From the NCBI GenBank assembly GCA_947303465.1, contig CAMYYI010000003.1:25399-89398 (forward strand): a stretch of 64,000 nt of DNA, in the 5' to 3' direction. Position 1 is the first letter of the stretch. Each line of letters starts with the position of its first letter. The notes under the pieces are model-generated. The model made no database searches. It was not told the DNA's origin and saw nothing but the letters and a program-made list of their open reading frames with translations. Source of the DNA: an uncultured Bacteroidales bacterium (lineage in GTDB: Bacteria; Bacteroidota; Bacteroidia; Bacteroidales; UBA932). Of this stretch, positions 55,803 through 64,000 are shown piece after piece. The position numbers were made by a program, and so were the translations under genes.

Positions 55803-57088
55803 GACACGGTGTAGGAATCACCGTTGTTGACGCCGTACATGAATGCGTCGGCTGCCTGAGGGAAGTACTTGCTGTACTGGCCGATGTAACGGTTGGCGTC
55901 GTCAGTGAGCGATGCATCTGCCGCCTTGGCCTTGTTCATGTAGTCGCATGCCACCCAGTAAGGAGCCCTGCGGGCAATCTCGTCGCCACCGCAAGAAGCT
56001 GAACCCCAGATGGTTCCAATGAGCAGATAAGCCTTTCCTGCGAGACTCTCGTCCATGGAAGGGACCTTCAGCGCAGCCTCGTAAGCGGCAGCGGAACGTC
56101 CGTTCTTGAAGCAGTAGAGCGCAAGTTCGTAGTTGTATGAGGCGTCTGCCTTCACGTCGGAGTCGTCGCGGTCTATGGCCTCGTTGAGGTACTTTATGGC
56201 TTCTGCCACATTACCCTTTGCGGAGTGCAGCTTGTACAGGTAGTACGCGGCATCTGCCGAAGGCTCCAGGGAGTACATGGTGGTAACCGCATTCAGGAAG
56301 AGGTCGTTGCTGTTGCAATCCTCCGCCAGGCTGAGCATCTTGACTATGTTCTTGGCCAGCTGGAGGTCGTTGGGATTGGCCTCGTAGCGGGGACCGAACA
56401 GGGCAAGCAGGTCGTCGCATGTCGCCACCTTGCTGGAAATGAACAGGTTCTCTATATTGGTGTGGAAGTCAGCAATCTGCTTGGTCTCAATCTCGGATGC
56501 GGGCTTGATGGCCTCAAGCATGCCAAGATTCCTCTGATACAAGTTGAGAACGTCTTCGGTGCCGAGCTTTCCTGCGCCATACAGGTCAACAGCTACCTTG
56601 AAGTCATTGAACAGCACGGAAGCCTTGGTATGGTCTCCGTTGGCGGCTATTACACCCTCGTATATATCGAACAGGCGCTTGGAATCGTTCTTGATATACT
56701 TGGCGGCGTAGCTGGCCTTGTTGTTCATGGCGGTTACGGCATATTTGGGATAGTACTGCGCCCTCTGGTCCTGCAGGGTAAGCAGAGTGTCCACGAGTCC
56801 CTCTACAGCGATGGGGTTCTTGGCATTCTTGGCGATGAGCCTGGAAACCAGCTCGGAGCCATGAATCAGCAGGTTCTGGCTGCAGCTGACCGGGCAGAGC
56901 TCATAAGCCTTGCGCCAGTTGGGCGTAGCGTCGTCATAATTCTTCTGCTTGTAATACTCGGTGTAGTACGACAGATACTTCACGCACTCGTCTGCGTTAG
57001 GGCCGTACTTGCTCATATCCTGTGCAGAAAGACCTGCACCGGAGAGTAACATTGCAAAGCTAAAGGCTGCGAATAATACTTTTTTCAT
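55757..57088 (-). CDS. Secreted tetratricopeptide-like protein
   Basis: MKKVLFAAFSFAMLLSGAGLSAQ; YKQKNYDDATPNWRKAYELCP; helical repeats. Confidence 0.7.
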   Translation of the reverse strand: MKKVLFAAFSFAMLLSGAGLSAQDMSKYGPNADECVKYLSYYTEYYKQKNYDDATPNWRKAYELCPVSCSQNLLIHGSELVSRLIAKNAKNPIAVEGLVDTLLTLQDQRAQYYPKYAVTAMNNKASYAAKYIKNDSKRLFDIYEGVIAANGDHTKASVLFNDFKVAVDLYGAGKLGTEDVLNLYQRNLGMLEAIKPASEIETKQIADFHTNIENLFISSKVATCDDLLALFGPRYEANPNDLQLAKNIVKMLSLAEDCNSNDLFLNAVTTMYSLEPSADAAYYLYKLHSAKGNVAEAIKYLNEAIDRDDSDVKADASYNYELALYCFKNGRSAAAYEAALKVPSMDESLAGKAYLLIGTIWGSASCGGDEIARRAPYWVACDYMNKAKAADASLTDDANRYIGQYSKYFPQAADAFMYGVNNGDSYTVSCGGMRATTTARTVK

Positions 57089-57106
57089 ATGTCCCTTTTT
57101 TAGTTA

Positions 57107-58435
57107 TTAATCATACCTGTTCTTGACGAACCAAATGTCGTGCAAGTTGAATCCTATGGAGAAATTGCAGTAGGTCTCCCGGATCATGTTTCCTTTTATT
57201 GAACCCCGTTGTCCAAAATCCATACCAACGGTAATTCCGTTATACAGCCTGAACACCGGAAGCGTAGCGCCAAGCGTTATGCCATAAGCATTTACGGGGT
57301 TTCCGTCCAGCAGAAAGTAATCCTTCTTCCAGTATGCTCCGGCACGGTAAGCTATCTTCTTGTAGTAGTAGCGGATATCGCTCCTGTTGGGCACATACTC
57401 GAAGCCGACACGGTAAGATTCGGACAGGGCGGCCGTAAAGACGGAGCGGCCGGTTCCGCTCGTGATATTGCCGGTAAAGCCTTCCCTTGTGTCCATTCCG
57501 CTGCCCCGCCAGTCGGAACGGGTGTAGTCGAATTCCGCCATAAACTTGTCTGCATAACGGAAGCAGATACCGGCACCCTTCTCGCTGGCCAGCGAAACAT
57601 TGCCCGGGGCGCCCGACTTGTAGTACAGGGTGTCGGAAGCCGCCGTTCCGGTAGAATAGCGATAACTCTCCACGTTGCCCTGCAGGCGTGCCGCCGTCTT
57701 GTAGGTGGCTCCAAGGGTAATGGAACTCTTCGTGCCCAGCGGCTGCTCATACTGTATACCGACCTTAGCGGCAGGTGCGGTAAGCTGAAGTACGTGCCCG
57801 TTGGAGGCGCCGTTGTAAGACGCATCCGAGAAGGTTTCCACGAAAGTCTTCTCTATCTTGCCAAAGTGATAGATGAATTCCGCTCCGAGCGAAAGCCTGC
57901 GCCAGAAAGTAACTCCGGCGGCCGCAAACACCTGATACAGACTGCCCTTTCCGGAGGCCGTGTAGGCGATGTTGCCGGTATTGCCTATTATGGACGGATC
58001 CGTAATGAGGTAACCGTATCCGTAACCGGTGTCGCTGTACGGCATGATTCCGAACATCATAGCTGAAGATTTCCAAATAGGGAAAGTGACGATGCAGTCG
58101 GTGATGTTGAAGGTGTTGGATGCTGAATGCATGCCTCCCTGGCGGAACAGTTTGTTGTCCTGGAACAGGGAATAATCGGCCATGAAGGACAAAGAATCGC
58201 GTGCCGTGATGGCGGCAGGATTGAGCGGATTGAGGAAACGGTGGTTTCTGTTGGCGATCCCCACACCGCCCATGGTCTTGTTGTAAGCCGTACCGGGAAG
58301 TGCCAGGTCTCCGACCCCGTAGATGGAATAAGGGGTATAGCTGCCGTAGGTCTGTGCATGAGCGCCCGGACCTGCAAAAACCAGCGCGGAAAGCGCCAGC
58401 AACAAGCTACTGAATATTCTTCTTGACATACTCAT
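57107..58435 (-). CDS. Outer-membrane beta-barrel protein
   Basis: Signal peptide; YGSYTPYSIYGVGDLALPGTAYNKTMGGVGIANRNHRFLNPLNPAAITARDSLSFMAD, typical Bacteroidetes porin-like start. Confidence 0.75.
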   Translation of the reverse strand: MSMSRRIFSSLLLALSALVFAGPGAHAQTYGSYTPYSIYGVGDLALPGTAYNKTMGGVGIANRNHRFLNPLNPAAITARDSLSFMADYSLFQDNKLFRQGGMHSASNTFNITDCIVTFPIWKSSAMMFGIMPYSDTGYGYGYLITDPSIIGNTGNIAYTASGKGSLYQVFAAAGVTFWRRLSLGAEFIYHFGKIEKTFVETFSDASYNGASNGHVLQLTAPAAKVGIQYEQPLGTKSSITLGATYKTAARLQGNVESYRYSTGTAASDTLYYKSGAPGNVSLASEKGAGICFRYADKFMAEFDYTRSDWRGSGMDTREGFTGNITSGTGRSVFTAALSESYRVGFEYVPNRSDIRYYYKKIAYRAGAYWKKDYFLLDGNPVNAYGITLGATLPVFRLYNGITVGMDFGQRGSIKGNMIRETYCNFSIGFNLHDIWFVKNRYD

Positions 58436-59135
58436 CAGTGATGATTGCCAAACCCATCAAACCAAGGTTACAAACTACAAATATCGAGTTTTTCATCCGC
58501 TTGGCAAAATAAATTGCATCCCCGCCGGTGAAAATCACTATGTTTTCCGGGTTTGAGCGTATGTACCCGTCTATTTCAAACATTATACCCGAAATTACTC
58601 CGGACTCTATGGAACCCTTGACGGAGTCTCCGGGAAAACTGAATTCTGCAGGCGTATCTACCAGTGGAAGGGCCCTGGAATAACGGTTAAGGGCCTTGAA
58701 GCGGGTGCGGCAGCCCACGGAAATATTGCCTCCGAGATAACGGCCCTGGGCGTCCAGATAATCCACTGTGAGCGTGGTTCCAAGGTCGAAAACCGTGCAG
58801 GACTTGCCTTTGAACATGTATTTGGCCGCCACAAGCGACGCCCCGCGGTCGTAAGTCAGGTAATCCGGTATTCCGTAGGACGATAGAATGTCCGGGTGGG
58901 ATACATCCATGAGTAAAAGATACTGGCACATGGATTTCATGCGACTCTCTTCTTCCTGGGTAATAGCCCTCACGGAGGCTACCGTCATAACCAGGGGTGC
59001 CTGCTTCTCGGTTACGGAAGCGATGAAATCCATAACCTTTTCTCCCTGATAGCGTACGGTTTTTCCCAGGACGGAACCCTCCGCCCAGGCTGCCTTAACG
59101 GCCGTATTCCCTATTTCAACCAACAGGTTTGCCAT
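58407..59135 (-). CDS. coaX: Type III pantothenate kinase
   Basis: MANLLVEIGNTAVKAAW; YDRGASLVAAKYMF; FDLGTTLTVDYLDAQGRYLGGNISVG; FTGGDA. Confidence 0.9.
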   Translation of the reverse strand: MANLLVEIGNTAVKAAWAEGSVLGKTVRYQGEKVMDFIASVTEKQAPLVMTVASVRAITQEEESRMKSMCQYLLLMDVSHPDILSSYGIPDYLTYDRGASLVAAKYMFKGKSCTVFDLGTTLTVDYLDAQGRYLGGNISVGCRTRFKALNRYSRALPLVDTPAEFSFPGDSVKGSIESGVISGIMFEIDGYIRSNPENIVIFTGGDAIYFAKRMKNSIFVVCNLGLMGLAIITDEYVKKNIQ

Positions 59136-59172
59136 TTCAAAAATGCATGAACTGCAAAGTTATGAATTTTTT

Positions 59173-62100
59173 TTATTCCAGCTTATCAAGAATGGCCCGG
59201 GCCTTGGCCAGGGAATCCACTTTTCGGGTGATGATCTTAAGTTTTCCTTCACTCTGTTTGAGTTCCAGGTTGCAGGTGCCTGCATTTATCTTATCCAATA
59301 TACGGGCAAAGGTGTCCGAGCGGAAGTACGGCGACATTTGGTTGGAAACAAAGAATGCGATGAACATTCCGTTCTTCACTATAACCTTCTCAAAGCCCAG
59401 GCGGGCGCCTGCGTTGCGTATTTTAACCACCTCGAAGAGGTTTTCCACTTCCGGGGTCATCTTTCCGAAGCGGTCCTGCAGCTGTGCGGCCAGACGGTCT
59501 ATCTCCTTGTCTGTCTGCATTGAATCCAGCTGCTTGTAGATACGTATCTTCTCGGCGGTAATGTCTATGTAGTCGTCCGGAATCATGGCCGGCTGGTCAG
59601 TCTCTATGGTACAGTCAACCGAATAGCTGCCGCGGGCGCCTCTCTGCACCATACCGGTTTCGACTCCGAGTTCTTCCATAGCCTCCGAGAGTATCTTCTG
59701 ATACGTTTCGAAGCCCATCTCCATTATGAATCCGCTCTGTTCGGCACCCAGCAGGTTTCCGGCGCCCCGGATATCGAGGTCCTGCATTGCTATGTTGAAT
59801 CCGCTTCCCAGGTCGCTGAACTCCTCTATCGCCTTCAGTCGGCGGCGGGCATCGTCCGTAAGGGTGGTAAGCGGAGGAACTATAAGATAACAGAAGGCCT
59901 TGCGGTTGGATCGTCCTACGCGTCCCCTCAACTGGTGAAGATCGCTCAGGCCAATATTCTGCGCCTGGTTGATTATTATGGTGTTGGCATTCGGTATATC
60001 CAGACCGTTCTCTACAATTGTGGTGCAGAGCAGCATGTCGTAATCGCCCCTTATAAACTCCAGCATTCGGTTTTCCAGGGTCTTGGATTCCATCTGCCCG
60101 TGCGCCACGCATATCTTCATATCCGGCACCAGGCGGTGCAGAATCTCATATATCGCCGGCAGTTCCTCTACTTTGTTATGGAGGAAGAATATCTGCCCGT
60201 TGCGCTTGAGTTCATACTCTATTATACTCTTTACCTCATCCTTGTCGAAGAGTATTATTTCCGTCTGCACCGGGATGCGGTTGGGTGGCGGAGTGTTGAT
60301 AATGCTGAGGTCGCGTGCGCCGAGAAGGGAGAACTGCAGGGTTCTGGGAATAGGAGTGGCCGTAAGGGTCAGCGTGTCTATTCCTTCGCGCATGTGGCGC
60401 AGTTTTTCCTTGGCAGACACACCGAACTTCTGTTCCTCGTCTATTACAAGCAATCCCAGGTCTTTGAATACAAAGCTGTCGGACAGTATCTTATGGGTGC
60501 CTATCAGTATATCTATCTTTCCTTGTTCCAGGCGCTTGCGTATGTCGTTCAGCTCCTTCGTACTGCGCAGGCGGCTTACATAATCTATATTGCACGGCAG
60601 GTTTTTGAGCCGCTCGGAGAAAGTGTTGTAATGCTGGAGTGCCAGAATGGTTGTGGGAACCAGTACCGCGGTCTGCTTACCGTCAACAGCCGCCTTGAAT
60701 GCCGCACGTATGGCAATTTCAGTCTTTCCGAAACCTACATCGCCGCAGATAAGCCGGTCCATGGGGCAGGTGCCTTCCATATCCCGCTTCACGGCATTGG
60801 ACGCCAGTTCCTGATCGGGGGTATCTTCAAACATGAAAGAAGATTCCAACTCCTCCTGCAGATAGGTATCCGGTGAGAACGCGTAAGACTTTGAAGCCTT
60901 GCGTTTCGCATACAGCTGAATAAGGTCTTTGGCTATATCCTTTACCCTTGATTTTGCGTTGTTCTTAAGGGTAATCCAGGTCTTGGATCCGAGTTTGTTG
61001 ATTTTTGGAGCCTCTCCGTCCCTGGAGCGGAAGCGGGATATCTTATGCAGTGCATGTACGGAAACAAACACCACATCGCCGTCGCGGTAGGTAAGTTTAA
61101 CCACCTCCTTCATCCGGCCGAAGTCGTCCCTCATCCTTACCAGGCCTCCGAATACTCCTACCCCGTGGTCTATATGGACCACATAATCACCTATATTGAA
61201 GGAATTAAGGTCGTTGATGGTGAGCTGCTCGGTTTTTTCTACGGTGCGCCTCAGGCTTACCCTGTGGAAGCGGTCGAATATCTCATGATCCGAGTAGCAG
61301 CATATCTTATCCTGCCTGTCTATGAAGCCGTTATGTATATTCCTGCCCTTTATGAACTTAGGTAATGGGCAGCCGCTTTGGCTGAGGATAGAGAATATTC
61401 GGTCCAACTGGGCCTCCTTGTCGCCGAAAATATACACATCGTACCCGTTCTCTATCTTTGCTTGTATATCTTCTGATAGGAGGTCGAAGTTCTTATTGAA
61501 TACGGGCTGGGGTGCTATATTGAATTCAATAGCATCTGCATCCTGACGGGATAAAGGTGTTTCCAGGAAAACCCTCTTATACTTTTCTGTATAAGCGAAG
61601 AAGGGTTTTTCTTTATACATATCGGAGGAATCCAGCCAGATAACGGTCTTTTCCGGAAGTAATTCCAATATGTTTTCTCCTTTATCCGCTCCTTCAGATA
61701 TAATATCCGATATTATCTCAGCTTTATCTTCGGCGGAAATGGATAACTGGGTATTACAGTCGAAAAGGTGGATACTTTCCACTTCATCCCCCCAGAACGA
61801 AATCCTGAAAGGATGGTTTCTGGAATAAGAAAAAATATCGACTATGGATCCCCTTATGGCAAATTGACCGGGAGCTGAAACAAAATCCACCCTTTCAAAG
61901 CCCTCGGCGGCCATCCTTTCGCTTAATTGCTCATGAGAAACGCAATCACCCTTTTTTATGGTAAAAAGGGATTCTTTTATGCTGTTCTTTGCCGGCAATA
62001 ATTCCTCCAGGGCTTCCGGATAAGTAACTATTAATAATGTATCCTTGGAATCATTATTCAGAATTTTTTCTACCGCGGATGTTCGCTGAACCCCGAGGGA

Positions 62101-62364
62101 AGATTTATAATTACTCTTCTCTACACTTTTTCCAGAAGATGGAAGGAAAAATACCCTGTCTCCTTCTACCAGGCTATATAAATCGGAAGAACAATACTCC
62201 GCAGCTTCCTGGTTGGGAAGTATAATAAAATGGAGTCCTTTTTCTGCGGCCTGGCTAAGAATGAACCACCTTGCAGACAAAAACAGCGAACGGCAGAATA
62301 CTTCATTTTCACTTTGTATTCTGCTTATCAGAAGCGAGGTGGACTCTTTGTTTATAAACATCAA
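59173..62364 (-). CDS. mfd: Transcription-repair coupling factor Mfd
   Basis: GDYVVHIDHGVGVFGGL; DRLICGDVGFGKTEIAIRAAFKA; LTLTATPIPRTLQFSLLGARDLSII; QLRGRVGRSNRKAFCYLI. Confidence 0.97.
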   Translation of the reverse strand: MMFINKESTSLLISRIQSENEVFCRSLFLSARWFILSQAAEKGLHFIILPNQEAAEYCSSDLYSLVEGDRVFFLPSSGKSVEKSNYKSSLGVQRTSAVEKILNNDSKDTLLIVTYPEALEELLPAKNSIKESLFTIKKGDCVSHEQLSERMAAEGFERVDFVSAPGQFAIRGSIVDIFSYSRNHPFRISFWGDEVESIHLFDCNTQLSISAEDKAEIISDIISEGADKGENILELLPEKTVIWLDSSDMYKEKPFFAYTEKYKRVFLETPLSRQDADAIEFNIAPQPVFNKNFDLLSEDIQAKIENGYDVYIFGDKEAQLDRIFSILSQSGCPLPKFIKGRNIHNGFIDRQDKICCYSDHEIFDRFHRVSLRRTVEKTEQLTINDLNSFNIGDYVVHIDHGVGVFGGLVRMRDDFGRMKEVVKLTYRDGDVVFVSVHALHKISRFRSRDGEAPKINKLGSKTWITLKNNAKSRVKDIAKDLIQLYAKRKASKSYAFSPDTYLQEELESSFMFEDTPDQELASNAVKRDMEGTCPMDRLICGDVGFGKTEIAIRAAFKAAVDGKQTAVLVPTTILALQHYNTFSERLKNLPCNIDYVSRLRSTKELNDIRKRLEQGKIDILIGTHKILSDSFVFKDLGLLVIDEEQKFGVSAKEKLRHMREGIDTLTLTATPIPRTLQFSLLGARDLSIINTPPPNRIPVQTEIILFDKDEVKSIIEYELKRNGQIFFLHNKVEELPAIYEILHRLVPDMKICVAHGQMESKTLENRMLEFIRGDYDMLLCTTIVENGLDIPNANTIIINQAQNIGLSDLHQLRGRVGRSNRKAFCYLIVPPLTTLTDDARRRLKAIEEFSDLGSGFNIAMQDLDIRGAGNLLGAEQSGFIMEMGFETYQKILSEAMEELGVETGMVQRGARGSYSVDCTIETDQPAMIPDDYIDITAEKIRIYKQLDSMQTDKEIDRLAAQLQDRFGKMTPEVENLFEVVKIRNAGARLGFEKVIVKNGMFIAFFVSNQMSPYFRSDTFARILDKINAGTCNLELKQSEGKLKIITRKVDSLAKARAILDKLE

Positions 62365-62584
62365 GTTCCTTTTGTTAATAAAACGGTTGAAAAGCCTGTT
62401 TAAAATCTGGTAAATTCAGGTTGATAATAAAACCTCCTGATTTATCAACACATGAATAACACGTGATAAAACATTGTTTTCAACACTCTTAAAATTTATA
62501 ATAAATTGATTTTTAATTACTTTTACACTTAATAAACAAATTAACAACAGTAATCAAAAACATCAGATTATAAATTAAAAGAAC

Positions 62585-62592
62585 TATATTTG
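62585..62592 (+). promoter_or_regulatory. Putative -7 box (TATATTTG) for ruvB
   Basis: Exact TAnnTTTG, 23 nt before ATG at 62616. Confidence 0.45.
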
Positions 62593-62615
62593 TATTTGTA
62601 AAGACTGTAAACGAA

Positions 62616-63635
62616 ATGTCCGATTTTAATCCTCACGATACAAACGAGGGCAAAGATAAGGATTTAGACGGAATAATCCGGCCCCGGGAACTGGAAGATT
62701 TCACTGGCCAGGCAGAAATTGTATCCAATTTAAGGATTTTCATAGAAGCCGCCAAAATGAGAGGCGAGCCCCTTGATCATACTCTGTTTCATGGCCCTCC
62801 CGGACTTGGAAAGACTACTCTCGCCCATATTATAGCTAACGAGATGGGGGTGAATATGAAGATTACGTCCGGACCCGTGCTCGACCGCCCCGGAGATCTG
62901 GCTGGCCTGCTCACCTCCCTGGACAGCGGAGATGTACTGTTCATAGATGAAATTCACCGGCTTTCCCCTGAAGTTGAGGAGTATCTATACTCTGCTATGG
63001 AGGATTTCGTAATAGATATTATGATAGACAAGGGACCTGGTGCCCGTTCTGTCAGGATATCACTTAACCCCTTCACTCTGGTTGGTGCCACTACCCGTTC
63101 AGGCTTGCTTACAGCTCCCCTGAGGGCCCGCTTCGGAATAACCAGCGGACTGGATTATTACGATACGGCGCAGCTGGTTAAGATAGTGAAACGAAGCGCC
63201 TCCATACTTAAAATAGGAATTGATGACGATGCGGCAAAGGAAATAGCACTGCGCAGCCGTGGTACTCCCCGTATAGCCAACGGCCTGTTGAGGAGGGTGA
63301 GGGATTTTTCCCAGGTAATGGGAGACGGTCATATAGACCTTAAAATTGCCCGATATGCCCTGAATAAGCTCAATATAGATACCAGGGGCCTTGATGCCAT
63401 AGACAACAAAATACTCAGAACTATAATAAGTACTTTCAAGGGAGGTCCGGTAGGAGCTAATACAATAGCCACGGCAATAGGAGAAGATCAAGGCACCTTC
63501 GAGGAAGTTTACGAACCCTTCCTTATAAAAGAAGGATTCATAGTCCGCACCCAGCGCGGTCGTATAGCTACCGAACTCTCATACAAGCACCTGGGACTGG
63601 AAAAGGAACCCGAAGAAGGGGTATTGTTTACATAA
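62616..63635 (+). CDS. ruvB: Holliday junction DNA helicase RuvB
   Basis: [82 protein letters not shown]. Confidence 0.98.
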   Translation: MSDFNPHDTNEGKDKDLDGIIRPRELEDFTGQAEIVSNLRIFIEAAKMRGEPLDHTLFHGPPGLGKTTLAHIIANEMGVNMKITSGPVLDRPGDLAGLLTSLDSGDVLFIDEIHRLSPEVEEYLYSAMEDFVIDIMIDKGPGARSVRISLNPFTLVGATTRSGLLTAPLRARFGITSGLDYYDTAQLVKIVKRSASILKIGIDDDAAKEIALRSRGTPRIANGLLRRVRDFSQVMGDGHIDLKIARYALNKLNIDTRGLDAIDNKILRTIISTFKGGPVGANTIATAIGEDQGTFEEVYEPFLIKEGFIVRTQRGRIATELSYKHLGLEKEPEEGVLFT

Positions 63636-63840
63636 CGTTCATTTATTTCGAAACAATTTCTTAATGTTAAGGCTGAAGAAATCTGTGATTTTTATATAGT
63701 TCGCTCCTTTTTATTTTTGTGCAGAATAATCAGGGCGATGACTATATATAACTTTAACATCAAAACGAACTGATACATACCCCGGAACCACTCACTATAA
63801 ATCAAGATGTCAATGAACAAACTTTATTTTAGTAACAATT

Positions 63841-63960
63841 AACGCATCAGTAGTAATTACAAATTATACTCCTTTTGAGAAATTAAATAGCGCCATTTGT
63901 GTTTGATATAAAAATAAACGGATGTGGTTAATCCTTCATTCCAATTACTAGTGATGCGTT
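63841..63960. repeat. 120-bp AT-rich segment bounded by 18-bp inverted repeats (one mismatch)
   Basis: AACGCATCAGTAGTAATT (63841-63858) vs AATTACTAGTGATGCGTT (63943-63960), in the intergenic region after ruvB. Confidence 0.85.
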
Positions 63961-64000
63961 TATTTAACGCGTTGTTTGTATAACTTGTTAATATTTAATG

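Noticed and set aside
63841-63960. Integron attC site
   Set aside because: The ends do not fit RYYYAAC/GTTRRRY core sites and there is no integrase or cassette array.
1-64000. CRISPR array, prophage, toxin-antitoxin, secretion or defence island
   Set aside because: No regularly spaced repeats, cas, phage structural, integrase or known defence motifs were seen among the supplied translations.

Overview
This is a gene-dense chromosomal window from a Bacteroidales-type bacterium. The evidence is SusC/SusD, fimbrillin-like and BACON-type lipoproteins, DUF2723, DUF4271 and DUF6029 proteins, and TAnnTTTG -7 promoter boxes. No rRNA, tRNA, CRISPR, prophage or transposase gene was found. Housekeeping genes include queH, a corC/CNNM-type gene, a flotillin/NfeD pair, yidD, rnpA, hemD, a SUI1/YciH-type gene, mutS, yraN, folA, thyA, galK, ychF, ppiD, lptC, coaX, mfd and ruvB. 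Four points stand out. (1) Three unannotated 43-48 aa ORFs each sit directly in front of a lipoprotein with a fimbrillin-like N-terminus. Two of these fall in a tightly packed run (about 22.3 kb down to 11.9 kb) that encodes three Omp28-like CxxC thioredoxin-fold lipoproteins, a TlpA-like thioredoxin and a DUF6029 outer-membrane protein. (2) A SusC-family TonB-dependent transporter carries a C-terminal coiled-coil plus OmpA-like domain, in a SusCD locus with no glycoside hydrolase. (3) Several elements of about 108-120 bp are bounded by 14-22 bp inverted repeats. Two are intergenic and share a multi-hairpin core; two lie in frame inside one yfhO-like gene; one is downstream of ruvB. A smaller palindromic repeat lies inside queH. 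(4) A perfect 20-bp palindrome carries a -7 box on both strands between divergent genes. All calls come from reading the sequence and the supplied ORF track; no database search was run.
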